Under the pieces are notes generated by a model that did no database searches, had not been told where the DNA came from, and saw only the letters and a list, made by a program, of their open reading frames with translations. Source: JAXLQL01 sp046331625 (GTDB lineage Bacteria; Acidobacteriota; Terriglobia; Bryobacterales; Bryobacteraceae). Taken from it: a DNA stretch of 64,000 nucleotides. The position numbers and the translations under genes were made by a program. The DNA lies in the NCBI GenBank assembly GCA_046331625.1, contig JAXLQL010000004.1, positions 186,001 to 250,000 on the forward strand. The letters are read 5' to 3'. Of this stretch, positions 6,984-14,558 are shown one piece after another. The first letter of the stretch is position 1. Each line of letters opens with the position of its first letter.

Positions 6984-9008
6984 CTACTTCAGCACTTCCC
7001 AATCGATCACGATCACCGACACCGCCTGATCGCCGCCGCGAAGTTGTACCTGACGATTCCCCGACCCGGCCGACGGCGGCACGCTCACCTGAACGCTCCG
7101 CGCGCGCGCGGGATCGTACTGATAGCGCGTATTCATCCACCCGTTCTGCGCGCTACGCGACTCCACCACTTCCTGCTGCGCCAGCTGCTGATTCGCACTG
7201 TAGACCGAAAGTCCGCCCCGCGAGAACTCCGCGGGAAAGGCCGAGACGCGAACCGGAACACCCGGTAGCGCACCGTTGACCGTGCCGCTCGATGCGTTGC
7301 GTCCGTTGATGGTGAGTGATCCGTTGGGCGCCAGATAACCGGACCAGATCAACCGCCCCCGGCGCGGACCCGTATATACCGGCGCGGCGGCCTCGGCTGG
7401 CGGAGGCGCGGGTGTCGCCGCAACCGGAGCGGGCGCCGGAGCCGGCGCCTGTTCCACGGGAGCGGTTGGTTGTGGAGGAGGCACGAGCTTGGCCGCCATT
7501 TCCTGCTGCCTCTGATCCTGAGTCTTGCGATCGCGTGCAATGCGCTCTTGATCCGCTTTGGCCTGATCTGCCTTAGACTGATCTGCCTTCGCTTGTTCCG
7601 CTTTGGCCTTCTCGGCTTTGGCGGCGCGATCCTTGGCGGCCGCCGTCTCGCGAGCCAACAATCGCTCCTGCTCTTCACGCCGCAGCCGTGCGATCTCGGC
7701 CTGCAGCTTCGCCGCCTCGGCCTTGGAATCGGCCGCGGACTTGATCTCGGCCGGCTTCGGCGGCTCCGGCTTCTTCTTCTCGGCAACAGTAGGCGGCGCG
7801 GGAGGAGACGTCTGCTGCTGCGGAGCACCAGGCTGTTTGCGGAGCGTCTGGATGCGATTCTCGATCTCGGAGTTGTTGGCCGATTGGCTGGCCAAGTCCC
7901 CTTGCAACCGCGCCAGTTCCTCGCGCAACGAACCGATGTCTTTCGTGCCGCGCGGGCTCGCCACTTCTCCGGCAATGTACCGCGCCACTTCGCGAATCGG
8001 ACCATCGCGCATGTCGAGATCGGGCGCTTCTACCTCGAGCGTCACCTCCACGTCGCCTTGCGGCCGCAGGATCGGCAGCGTGCCCGTTCTCAGCAACTCC
8101 GGATGCAGCGGCAGGCGCGTCTTGTCGTTGCCGTTTTGAATCTCGATCGATCCCCGCTCGGCGTGCAAAATCACGGGCGAAGACGGATCCCACATCGCCC
8201 GCAGTTGGCCGCTGCGCTCCACCAGCTTCAACGCCAGGGTCGGGCGCGGGCGGCCGCCGCCCACACGGCTGTAGATGCCCGCCGCCGCTGCCGCCACGGC
8301 GATCACCGCCGCGGCCGGAACCACCATCCTGCGCCATCGCGACGCCTGCGGCGGATGCCACAGCATCTCGTCGGGAACATCTTCCTCTGGTTCGGCTTCC
8401 TTGGGCTCTGGCGGATTTCGCACCGCCATCGCCAGTTTGTGAATCGCCGGAGCCGGCAAGTTCTGCAACTCCGTCTCGAATACCCTGTAGCTCGACTCGA
8501 GCCGCGCTGGACCCGAGTCCGGCCGGAAGAAGAATCCTCCGCGGGTCGGCTCATCGCGCTGCGGCCTCAGGATCAACGCCACTTGCCATGGATGGGGGAA
8601 GTAGCGATTCCAGACGCGCGCGTCTTCCGGCGTCATCGCGATAGGACTACGGGTGTGGGTGTGGTACCATCCCACCGGGATTAGCCCGCGCAGATCGGGA
8701 TCCGATGCCGCCTCGCCGATGACCCGCTGGAGCGTCTCCTCATCGGACGGCGACAACACGAAACAAGGACCGTACCGGTACTCACAGGAAACATCGCGCG
8801 AGGAAGTGATCCGGATCTCGTCTTCGTCGACCGAGCCGAACAACACTCCCCCAATCTCGGAGCCACCGTTTGGGAACGACTCGTACGCGCGCGTCGCCTG
8901 CCGCGACAGCTCATTGAGCAGCGTAACCGAATAAACAATCGGCTTCGATCGTCCGGGTGCCTGCCAAGTGGCGAAGTCCTCTTGAACCTTAACGCTGGTT
9001 ATTGCCAC
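6984..9008 (-). CDS. JAMM/MPN-domain protein with membrane anchor and coiled coil
   Basis: A 674-residue protein. A GTG at 9008 is chosen because GGAAAGG lies about 8 bases upstream and the family similarity begins just after it. The N-terminal 180 residues form an MPN/JAB domain with E51 (EIGGVLFGS), H116 and H118 (GWYHTHTR), T126 and D129. This is the JAMM pattern except that Thr replaces the usual Ser, so zinc isopeptidase or protease activity is likely but unproven. A single membrane helix follows (about 228-246), then a beta-rich part, a long charged Ala/Lys/Glu coiled coil (about 355-500), a Pro/Ala linker, and a C-terminal beta domain around YTGPRRGRLIWSGYL. No ubiquitin-like or E1-like gene is nearby. 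Confidence 0.8.
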   Translation of the reverse strand: MAITSVKVQEDFATWQAPGRSKPIVYSVTLLNELSRQATRAYESFPNGGSEIGGVLFGSVDEDEIRITSSRDVSCEYRYGPCFVLSPSDEETLQRVIGEAASDPDLRGLIPVGWYHTHTRSPIAMTPEDARVWNRYFPHPWQVALILRPQRDEPTRGGFFFRPDSGPARLESSYRVFETELQNLPAPAIHKLAMAVRNPPEPKEAEPEEDVPDEMLWHPPQASRWRRMVVPAAAVIAVAAAAAGIYSRVGGGRPRPTLALKLVERSGQLRAMWDPSSPVILHAERGSIEIQNGNDKTRLPLHPELLRTGTLPILRPQGDVEVTLEVEAPDLDMRDGPIREVARYIAGEVASPRGTKDIGSLREELARLQGDLASQSANNSEIENRIQTLRKQPGAPQQQTSPPAPPTVAEKKKPEPPKPAEIKSAADSKAEAAKLQAEIARLRREEQERLLARETAAAKDRAAKAEKAKAEQAKADQSKADQAKADQERIARDRKTQDQRQQEMAAKLVPPPQPTAPVEQAPAPAPAPVAATPAPPPAEAAAPVYTGPRRGRLIWSGYLAPNGSLTINGRNASSGTVNGALPGVPVRVSAFPAEFSRGGLSVYSANQQLAQQEVVESRSAQNGWMNTRYQYDPARARSVQVSVPPSAGSGNRQVQLRGGDQAVSVIVIDWEVLK

Positions 9009-9106
9009 AAGTGCAACCTTTCCACAATGATACGGGAACAGTGGCGGGTATTTCAAGCCACGAATGGGCAGTTTTGCAGACTCGGGGCTCTCAAAAGGGG
9101 GTACGG

Positions 9107-9724
9107 ATGATAATTCTTGCGTCTGGCTGGCACTACTATAGTGTGAGGTACTCGCAGTTCCTATCCGCGTTTGCGGTAATGGCCAGTCCCCTGATGGGGG
9201 CTTCCGCACTGATCTCGGTAGTACAGGGCGATCAAGCGATCTACGACACTTCCTCTAGTACTACTTACCCTGTCATCGTCCAGGTGACTACCCCTCGCGG
9301 CCTCCCCGTCCCTGGCGCGATGGTCACCTTTCGCACACCTCGGGACGGCCCCGGCGGCCAGTTCGGATGCTGCGGATCGCTCACCGTGGTCACAGACACC
9401 GGCGGATTCGCCGTAGCCCACGGGATGAAGCCGAACACCGCTCCGGGATCCTGGACGATGGAGGTCTGGGCGGAGGGCCCGGGGTGGCGAGTGCTCGAGC
9501 GGGTGGACCAGACCAACGCCGTCCCGCTGTCGCTCTCTGAACCAGCCGGGCGCGCGGTCTCCGAGTTGGACCTGGGCGTCGGGCTTGCCGGGGTCCTGTC
9601 GGCATTCGGTGCGGGACTCCTGTTCCGCCAACTCTGCCGCCAACCTTGGGCCTTGCGTCGCGGCCGGCACAGGGGAAAGGCTCCAGCGATCAAGGTTCAC
9701 GATCCCGCAGTGGTGGCGGGGTGA
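9107..9724 (+). CDS. Secreted or membrane-anchored protein with one Ig-like (Big-1-type) domain
   Basis: A 205-residue protein. The ATG at 9107 follows AGGGGG. Residues 1-35 are hydrophobic and end at about MGASALIS, a probable signal peptide. The middle (about 45-130) reads TYPVIVQVTTPRGLPVPGA, then VTFRTPRDGPGGQFG and VVTDTGGFAVAHGMKPN. That is the VxVxDxxGxPVxGxxVTF...TDxxGxA layout of invasin/intimin Big-1-like Ig folds. A hydrophobic stretch (LGVGLAGVLSAFGAGLLF) and a basic tail near the end suggest a C-terminal membrane anchor. The 3' end overlaps the region where TPR-like coding begins in another frame. The function is unknown; adhesion or surface exposure is a guess. Confidence 0.6.
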   Translation: MIILASGWHYYSVRYSQFLSAFAVMASPLMGASALISVVQGDQAIYDTSSSTTYPVIVQVTTPRGLPVPGAMVTFRTPRDGPGGQFGCCGSLTVVTDTGGFAVAHGMKPNTAPGSWTMEVWAEGPGWRVLERVDQTNAVPLSLSEPAGRAVSELDLGVGLAGVLSAFGAGLLFRQLCRQPWALRRGRHRGKAPAIKVHDPAVVAG

Positions 9725-9740
9725 TGAACCATCATGATCC

Positions 9741-10319
9741 AAGGTCAAGGATGCTCTCGAATCATACCTGAAGGCCCTGAACGTGCGGAGCGAACTGGTT
9801 GGGCACGATCCGGATCGAACCGACTGGCAGCATGACTTGGCAGTTTCCCTCACCAGGATCGGAGACCTGCTTCGCACCCAACAAGACTTTTCGGGAACGC
9901 GCTGCTGGTACGAGCAGGCACTGAATGCGGCGCGGAGACTTGTCGAGCGCGAGCCCGGACGCACAGACTGGATTCGTGAGTTGGCGTTGTCGTACGAGCG
10001 ACTCGGGGATGTGCTCATGGCACTCGACGAATGCGCCGAGGGTTTCAAGTTCTTCGAGCAAGCGTTAAAGACGCGCAGGAGGCTGGCGGCGCAACAGCCA
10101 GACCTGGCCGGCCTGGAATTAGAAATGGTCGCACCGCTAATGCGCATCTCTACCGTGGAATCGCTAAGCACGGCGCTCGCCATTCTGCTCCGGCTGGACG
10201 CGGAGGGGCGGCTGACGGATCGGCGGTACAAGGAGGACTGGATCCCGCAGGTTCGGCAACTGCTGACGCGGGCTAATGAATTAGTTAGAACCTGTAGAAC
10301 CTGCGGAGGTACGCCCTGA
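9741..10319 (+). pseudogene. TPR-repeat gene fragment
   Basis: The frame reads as tetratricopeptide repeats from about 9750: SYLKALNVRSELVGHDPDRT, then DWQHDLAVSLTRIGDLL, a second unit with YEQALNAARRLVEREPGRT, and a third with FFEQALKTRRRLAAQQPD. The tail WIPQVRQLLTRANELVRTC resembles the end of TPR arrays attached to STAND or serine/threonine kinase proteins. No start codon precedes the first repeat; the first GTG (9783) lies inside it. The upstream frame runs antiparallel-like through the previous gene without similarity. The array is therefore the 3' end of a larger gene that has lost its 5' part. It resembles the TPR gene at 11686-13099, so the two may be paralogues. Confidence 0.5.
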
Positions 10320-10593
10320 CGCGCATCGGTAACCGGGCGGCACTCGAATTGGACACTGGGGACTTGCTCGAGCTTCAGGCAGAAGGTTGCCTCTCCCACG
10401 AGCGTCAGCAGCGGATAGCAACACTCCAACAGATGGTGGCGAGGGAGCGCAGGGAGCGAGAAGGCCAGAGTGGCTGCAAGACAGAATTCGAGCGGCATGG
10501 ATCGCGAGTGAGCAGCCTCATACTGACTGTCAGCCACGGGAGATCGAGAACCCAGATTGCCAGCGTCTATGCGACCCTGCTGGCGGCATCACG
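10320..10593. other. No supportable gene
   Basis: This stretch separates the TPR fragment from the broken PIN toxin gene. It contains only open frames with skewed, motif-free translations on both strands. I see no RNA gene, palindrome or promoter that I can support. Confidence 0.4.
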
Positions 10594-11064
10594 TCATCGT
10601 TTTCGGTGTTTCGCTAACAAGCCATCGACCACCGCTGCCGGCCGGCGGAATGAGGTGCGTTCCAAGGCGCGGATTGCCCGGGCGAAGTCGATGAGGCCCC
10701 GGTGCAGCCAAGTCGAGGAGGCCGAGTGTCCCGGTAGCGCGAAGGCCCCGTTCCCGCGACGCGGAAGCCCTTCCGCTCGTCGATCAACAGAGTCGGCGGC
10801 GAGCGCTTCGGCGAGGGCGATGGCCGCGGCTTCTCCGTCGTCGAGTCCGGATGGCAGGGGAAAGCCCGAGCTATCGTGCACTTCGAGCCAAGCGGGAGGA
10901 ATCGCGATCCAACGCCGGACCTGCGGCGGGCCGAGAGGATCCGAGAGTTCTTTCTGGACCGCCGACGGCAAGACGACGCGTTCGAACAGGCTGGGAAGGA
11001 GATCAATGTATCCGATAAGGATCAAATAGTTGACCAGGCCGGTATCTGCGATCACCAATCGCAC
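10594..11064 (-). pseudogene. Frameshifted DUF3368 PIN-domain toxin gene (VapC-like)
   Basis: The first half is intact: MRLVIADTGLVNYLILIGY, then LPSLFERVVLPSAVQKELSD and GLDDGEAAAIALAEALAAD. These are the DUF3368 PIN-domain features, with the first Asp of the RNase site in IADTG and the Glu in DDGEAAAI. After that, three frame changes are needed to recover the family sequence. LLIDERKG is in a second frame, GTLGLLDLAA in a third, and RGLIDFARAI back in the first. At least three indels therefore break the gene, and the PIN fold loses its downstream Asp region. The UPF0175 antitoxin gene lies 3 bases upstream and looks intact. I call this an inactive toxin. Confidence 0.75.
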
Positions 11065-11067
11065 GGC

Positions 11068-11328
11068 TTACAGCCCGACCTCGTCGAGCGCGCGCCGCTC
11101 CTCTTCGAAGTCCGCGAGTGTGTAATCCGGGTAAATGCCGTGCGCCTTCAGAAACCCGTCGAGTTGGATGCGGGCCAATCCGAGTATCTTGCGCAATTGG
11201 AGCTCCGAGATGCGGCCGGCTCGGAGTTCCTCGAGGGCGAAAGCTTCGAGTGCGCGGCGGGAGAGGTCGCCGGTGGAGTCACCGAGAGTCCGCGCGATGT
11301 CGTCAGGAATTTCGACGGTCAGGAGCAT
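11068..11328 (-). CDS. UPF0175-family antitoxin
   Basis: An 86-residue protein from the ATG at 11328. It contains VEIPDDIARTLG, then RRALEAFALEELRAGRISELQ, and KILGLARIQLDGFLKAHGI. This is the UPF0175 layout: a beta strand, then a helix-turn-helix-like segment in which a GR-[IL]-S motif precedes a G-L-x-R helix. UPF0175 proteins are the usual antitoxin partners of DUF3368 PIN proteins, and the toxin gene follows at once on the same strand. Such antitoxins bind their own promoter, so autoregulation is expected, but I see no clear operator upstream. The partner toxin is frameshifted, so this gene may be an orphan that can neutralise related toxins. Confidence 0.8.
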   Translation of the reverse strand: MLLTVEIPDDIARTLGDSTGDLSRRALEAFALEELRAGRISELQLRKILGLARIQLDGFLKAHGIYPDYTLADFEEERRALDEVGL

Positions 11329-11685
11329 GTCTTCTTCCAGAGTACTGCGCTCGTTCGAGCTGCGTCAGATCAGGTGACTGAGCCGCGGCTCGCGAGCGTC
11401 TCCAGAGAACGAGCGCGGTATGATCAGTAGCAAGCCATCTGATGCCTTCCGACCGCGCCGCTCACCGCCGATGACCGCACGTTGCTGACGGGTCTTTGCC
11501 AAGCGGTGGCCGAAGGTCCTCACCGTCTCGATTTTGCACCAGCACATCGAGTGGAACGACACGGGCGGCGCTCACACGGAGCGGTTGCAAGAGACGGAAG
11601 AGGAGAACGCGTAGCAAGATGGGGAACCTTGCTCACCCGCAGAGCGCGCTGGCAGGGTCCGAGCCGGGGAGCCGGCTTCTGACGG
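11329..11685. other. Intergenic stretch, no supportable gene
   Basis: Between the antitoxin start and the TPR-protein start there are only short overlapping open frames with Arg- and Ser-rich shadow-like translations. The antitoxin promoter should lie in 11329-11400. I find no convincing -35/-10 pair, RNA gene or repeat. Confidence 0.4.
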
Positions 11686-13099
11686 TTGTTCGAGTGGAAC
11701 GAGGGGTTCGCGCTCATCGTCCTGTTTGCGCCGGACCGCAGTGGGATCAAGGAGGCCCAAGCCGACTTGCGGCGCACGCTCGAAGCGCGCGGGCAGCAAA
11801 TGCCGGTGATCGAGCCCCAGACGGCTGGCGAGGTCCGGCAGTTGGCCGAGACCGTCTACCGGCTGGATCTTCCCGCCAGTTGCGGAGCCGTTTGGATCGA
11901 GGCCGGCGATTCCCCGGACACCGCTGGAGTGGCAGGCGGCGTGGCGTTGGGCTGCGGGGAGTCTGAATCAAATCCGCAATCTTCTGCAGCGGAAGTTCAC
12001 CGTGCCGTTGATCTGCGCGGGTCCGGACTGGTTGCCGCAGGTGCTTCGGGGGATGTCGCCGGATTTGTGGTCCGTGGTGACGTTGATGATCCGGTTGGAG
12101 CCGGAGCCGATTGCGCCTGACGCGGTGAAGCGACCGGACAAGCACCAGGAACACGGGGATCGTCCGAAGGCGTGGAACATTGGGCTGTCGCTGGACGCGG
12201 TGGAGGGGTTGCGCGGTAAGGCTGGGCGGGAGGCGAAGTTAGCGGAGTCCCTGATGCGGGCGGCGGAGGGGAACCTGGCGAAGGGCGATCCGGGTGAGGC
12301 GCTACGGCTGTACACCGACGCGAGGGCGGCGCCCGAGGGTGATCGTGGCGATCGGGAGGCGATGGGGGTGTTATGGCGCGTGGATATCGCGCTTGGGGCT
12401 GTGCGGCTGGCTCGGGCGGACACGGGTGCGGCGCGCGAATCCTATGGGGAGGCATGCGAGGTCGCCGCGCACCAGTTGACGCTGCGTGCCGGCGATGCCG
12501 AGTGGCTTCGGAACGCCGCGGTGTCTCATGAGCGGCTGGGGGATTTGCATCGCAGTCTCGGCGAGGTGGAGCCGGCGGCGGCATCTTATCAGCGGGCTAT
12601 TGAATTGGGCCGCGAGTTAGTAAGGCGCGAGGCTGGCCGCGGAGAGCGGCTCCGGGATCTGGCTGTTTCCTATGATCGGATGGGCGATCTGTATCGCTCG
12701 GCGGGGCAGCATGAGCGGGCGCAGGGGTTCTATGAGAAGGCGCTCGACATCGCGCGGAAGCTGGTTGCGGGGTCGCCTTCGCGGGTGGATTGGATGCGGG
12801 ATCTTTCGGTAACTTACAACAAGCTCGGCGATCTGCAGCGCGATATGGGGCTCGGCGATGCGGCGCGGGAGTTCTACCAGAAGGCGCTCGATGTGCGGCT
12901 GGAGTTGGTGAAGCAGGGTCCGGGGCGGGCGGATGCGCTGGTCGATCTGGCGGTGTCGTACGAGCGGATGAGCGCGTTGTACACTGCGCTGGAACATGCG
13001 GAGTTTGCTCGGGAGTTCCGACTGAAGGCCGAGGAGGCGCGCGGGAAGGCCGCAGCTCTCGATGGCGATTCGGGTGCGCTACGCGGGTCGCAACGGTGA
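11686..13099 (+). pseudogene. TPR-repeat protein with STAND-associated N-terminal domain, one frameshift
   Basis: Two frames form one gene. The first (TTG start at 11686) encodes WNEGFALIVLFAPDRSGI, then AQADLRRTLEARGQQ and a region to about 11915. From about 11920 the similarity continues in the +1 frame with LEWQAAWRWAAGSLNQIRN, FTVPLICAGPDWLPQV and SPDLWSVVTLMIRLEPEP. Together this is a small alpha/beta domain seen at the N-termini of acidobacterial and myxobacterial TPR proteins of conflict loci, ending in the DLWS motif. About six TPR units follow, with repeats of the type DWMRDLSVTYNKLGDLQRD. One base is extra near 11905-11925. This may be a real mutation or an assembly error; the long 3' frame from 12002 is intact. 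No catalytic domain is visible. Confidence 0.65.
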
Positions 13100-13103
13100 C
13101 GCG

Positions 13104-14558
13104 TCAGGCGAGGATCGCGCGCACTACGTTTCCGTGCACGTCGGTGAGGCGCATGTCGCGGCCGGAATAGCGATAGCTGAGGCGCTTGTGGTCCATGCCG
13201 AGCAGGTGCAGCATCGTCGCGTGCAGGTCATGCATGTGGACCTTGTCTTCGATGGCGAAGTATCCGAACTCGTCAGTTGCGCCGTGGCGGATGCCGCCTT
13301 TGACGCCACCGCCGGCCATCCACATGGTGAAGCCGAAGGGATTGTGGTCGCGGCCGACCTTGTCGACGTAGCCGCCGTCGGGTAGCTGCGCGCATGGAGT
13401 GCGGCCGAACTCGCCACCCCAGATGACTAGGGTGGAGTCGAGCAGACCGCGCGCTTTCAGGTCGTAGAGCAGGCCCGCGATCGGCTTGTCAGTGGACTTG
13501 GCATTGATTCGATGGCCTTGTGGGAGGTCGGAGTGTTGGTCCCAACGGTCGAGGCCTTTGCGGAACGGAGTGAGGAGCTCGACGAAGCGGACGCCGCGTT
13601 CCACCAGGCGCCGGGCGAGCAGACACTCGCGCCCGAACTCGGAGGTGATCTCTTCGTCGAGGCCGTAGAGCTTCTTGGTGGCTTCCGATTCACGCGAGAG
13701 ATCGAGCAGATCGGGTACAGCGGACTGCATGCGGTAGGCGAGTTCGTAGTTGGCGATGGTCGCTTCGATTTCGCTGGTGGCGCCGAAGCGATCGAGCACG
13801 CCCTTGTTGAGCTTGCCGAGCAGTTCGAGCTTGTCTTTCTGGGCTTGCGGCGTCCTGTCGATGGGTTCGAGGTCGGCGATGGGGTGGTCGCCTTTGCGGA
13901 ACAAAGTTCCTTGGAAGCTGGCGGGAAGGAAGCCCGAGCCGAAGCAATCCATGCCGCCGGGCGGGATGAGTCCGCTCTCGAGGACGACGAAGCCGGGGAG
14001 GTTTTCGCTTTCGCTGCCGAGGCCATAGTTGACCCATGCGCCCATGCTGGGTCGGCCTTGGAATCCGGAGCCGGAGTGGATGAAGTAGTTGGCGGAGGTG
14101 TGCTCGGAATGGTCGGCGACCATGGAGCGAATGATGCAGAGATCGTCGGCGCGTTCGCCGAGGTGGGGGAAGAGTTCGCTGACGTCGGCGCCGGACTGGC
14201 CGTACTTCTTGAACTGATAGGGCGAGCCGAAGATCTTGTCGCTGATGTTGAAGACGGTGGTAGGGGGCTTGAAGGGGAGGGGCTTGCCGGCGTCGCGCGT
14301 GAGGCGAGGCTTGGGATCGAACGTGTCCATTTGCGCGGGGCCACCGTCCATGAAGAGGAAGATGACGGCTTTGGCTTTGGCGTCGAAGTGAGGTTTGCGC
14401 GTGGCGGCTTGGGAGTCGCGGGCGAGTTGGTGGAGGAGGGCGATGGCTCCGAAGCCGTTGGCGGCGCGGGAGAGGAAGTTGCGGCGGGAGGTTTGGGGGC
14501 GGGACTGAAGTCCCGCGCAGGCTGAAGCCGGCACCACAAACTTTGGCTTATCGGACAT
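13104..14558 (-). CDS. DUF1501 family protein, Tat-exported sulfatase-like
   Basis: A 484-residue protein with a twin-arginine signal SRRNFLSRAANGFGAIAL. It then shows FLFMDGGPAQMDTFDPKP, SMVADHSEHTSANYFIHSG, GFVVLESGLIPPGGMDCF, LVIWGGEFGRTPCAQLPDG and RDHNPFGFTMWMAGGGVKG. These are the DUF1501 blocks, an alkaline-phosphatase/sulfatase-like fold with D, H and E metal ligands. DUF1501 genes are almost always paired with a DUF1549/DUF1553 cytochrome-like gene, as here; their biochemical role is not established. The ATG at 14558 overlaps the end of the upstream gene by 11 bases, so translation is probably coupled. Residues 11-22, just ahead of the Tat motif, are encoded by a dispersed palindromic repeat. 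Confidence 0.88.
   Translation of the reverse strand: MSDKPKFVVPASACAGLQSRPQTSRRNFLSRAANGFGAIALLHQLARDSQAATRKPHFDAKAKAVIFLFMDGGPAQMDTFDPKPRLTRDAGKPLPFKPPTTVFNISDKIFGSPYQFKKYGQSGADVSELFPHLGERADDLCIIRSMVADHSEHTSANYFIHSGSGFQGRPSMGAWVNYGLGSESENLPGFVVLESGLIPPGGMDCFGSGFLPASFQGTLFRKGDHPIADLEPIDRTPQAQKDKLELLGKLNKGVLDRFGATSEIEATIANYELAYRMQSAVPDLLDLSRESEATKKLYGLDEEITSEFGRECLLARRLVERGVRFVELLTPFRKGLDRWDQHSDLPQGHRINAKSTDKPIAGLLYDLKARGLLDSTLVIWGGEFGRTPCAQLPDGGYVDKVGRDHNPFGFTMWMAGGGVKGGIRHGATDEFGYFAIEDKVHMHDLHATMLHLLGMDHKRLSYRYSGRDMRLTDVHGNVVRAILA
14500..14530 (+). repeat. Dispersed palindromic repeat, copy 1 (inside the DUF1501 coding region)
   Basis: The core GCGGGACTGAAGTCCCGC (14500-14517) can fold into an 8-base stem, GCGGGACT with AGTCCCGC around GA. 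It is followed by GCAGGCTGAAG. The same unit, in the same orientation on the plus strand, occurs at 19071-19101 and 26961-26991. This copy lies within the 5' end of the minus-strand DUF1501 gene and is read through in frame. Confidence 0.8.

Noticed and set aside
13512..14525. 337-residue acidic frame opposite the DUF1501 gene
   Set aside because: Shadow frame; low-complexity Gly/Glu/Val translation while the other strand carries conserved DUF1501 blocks.
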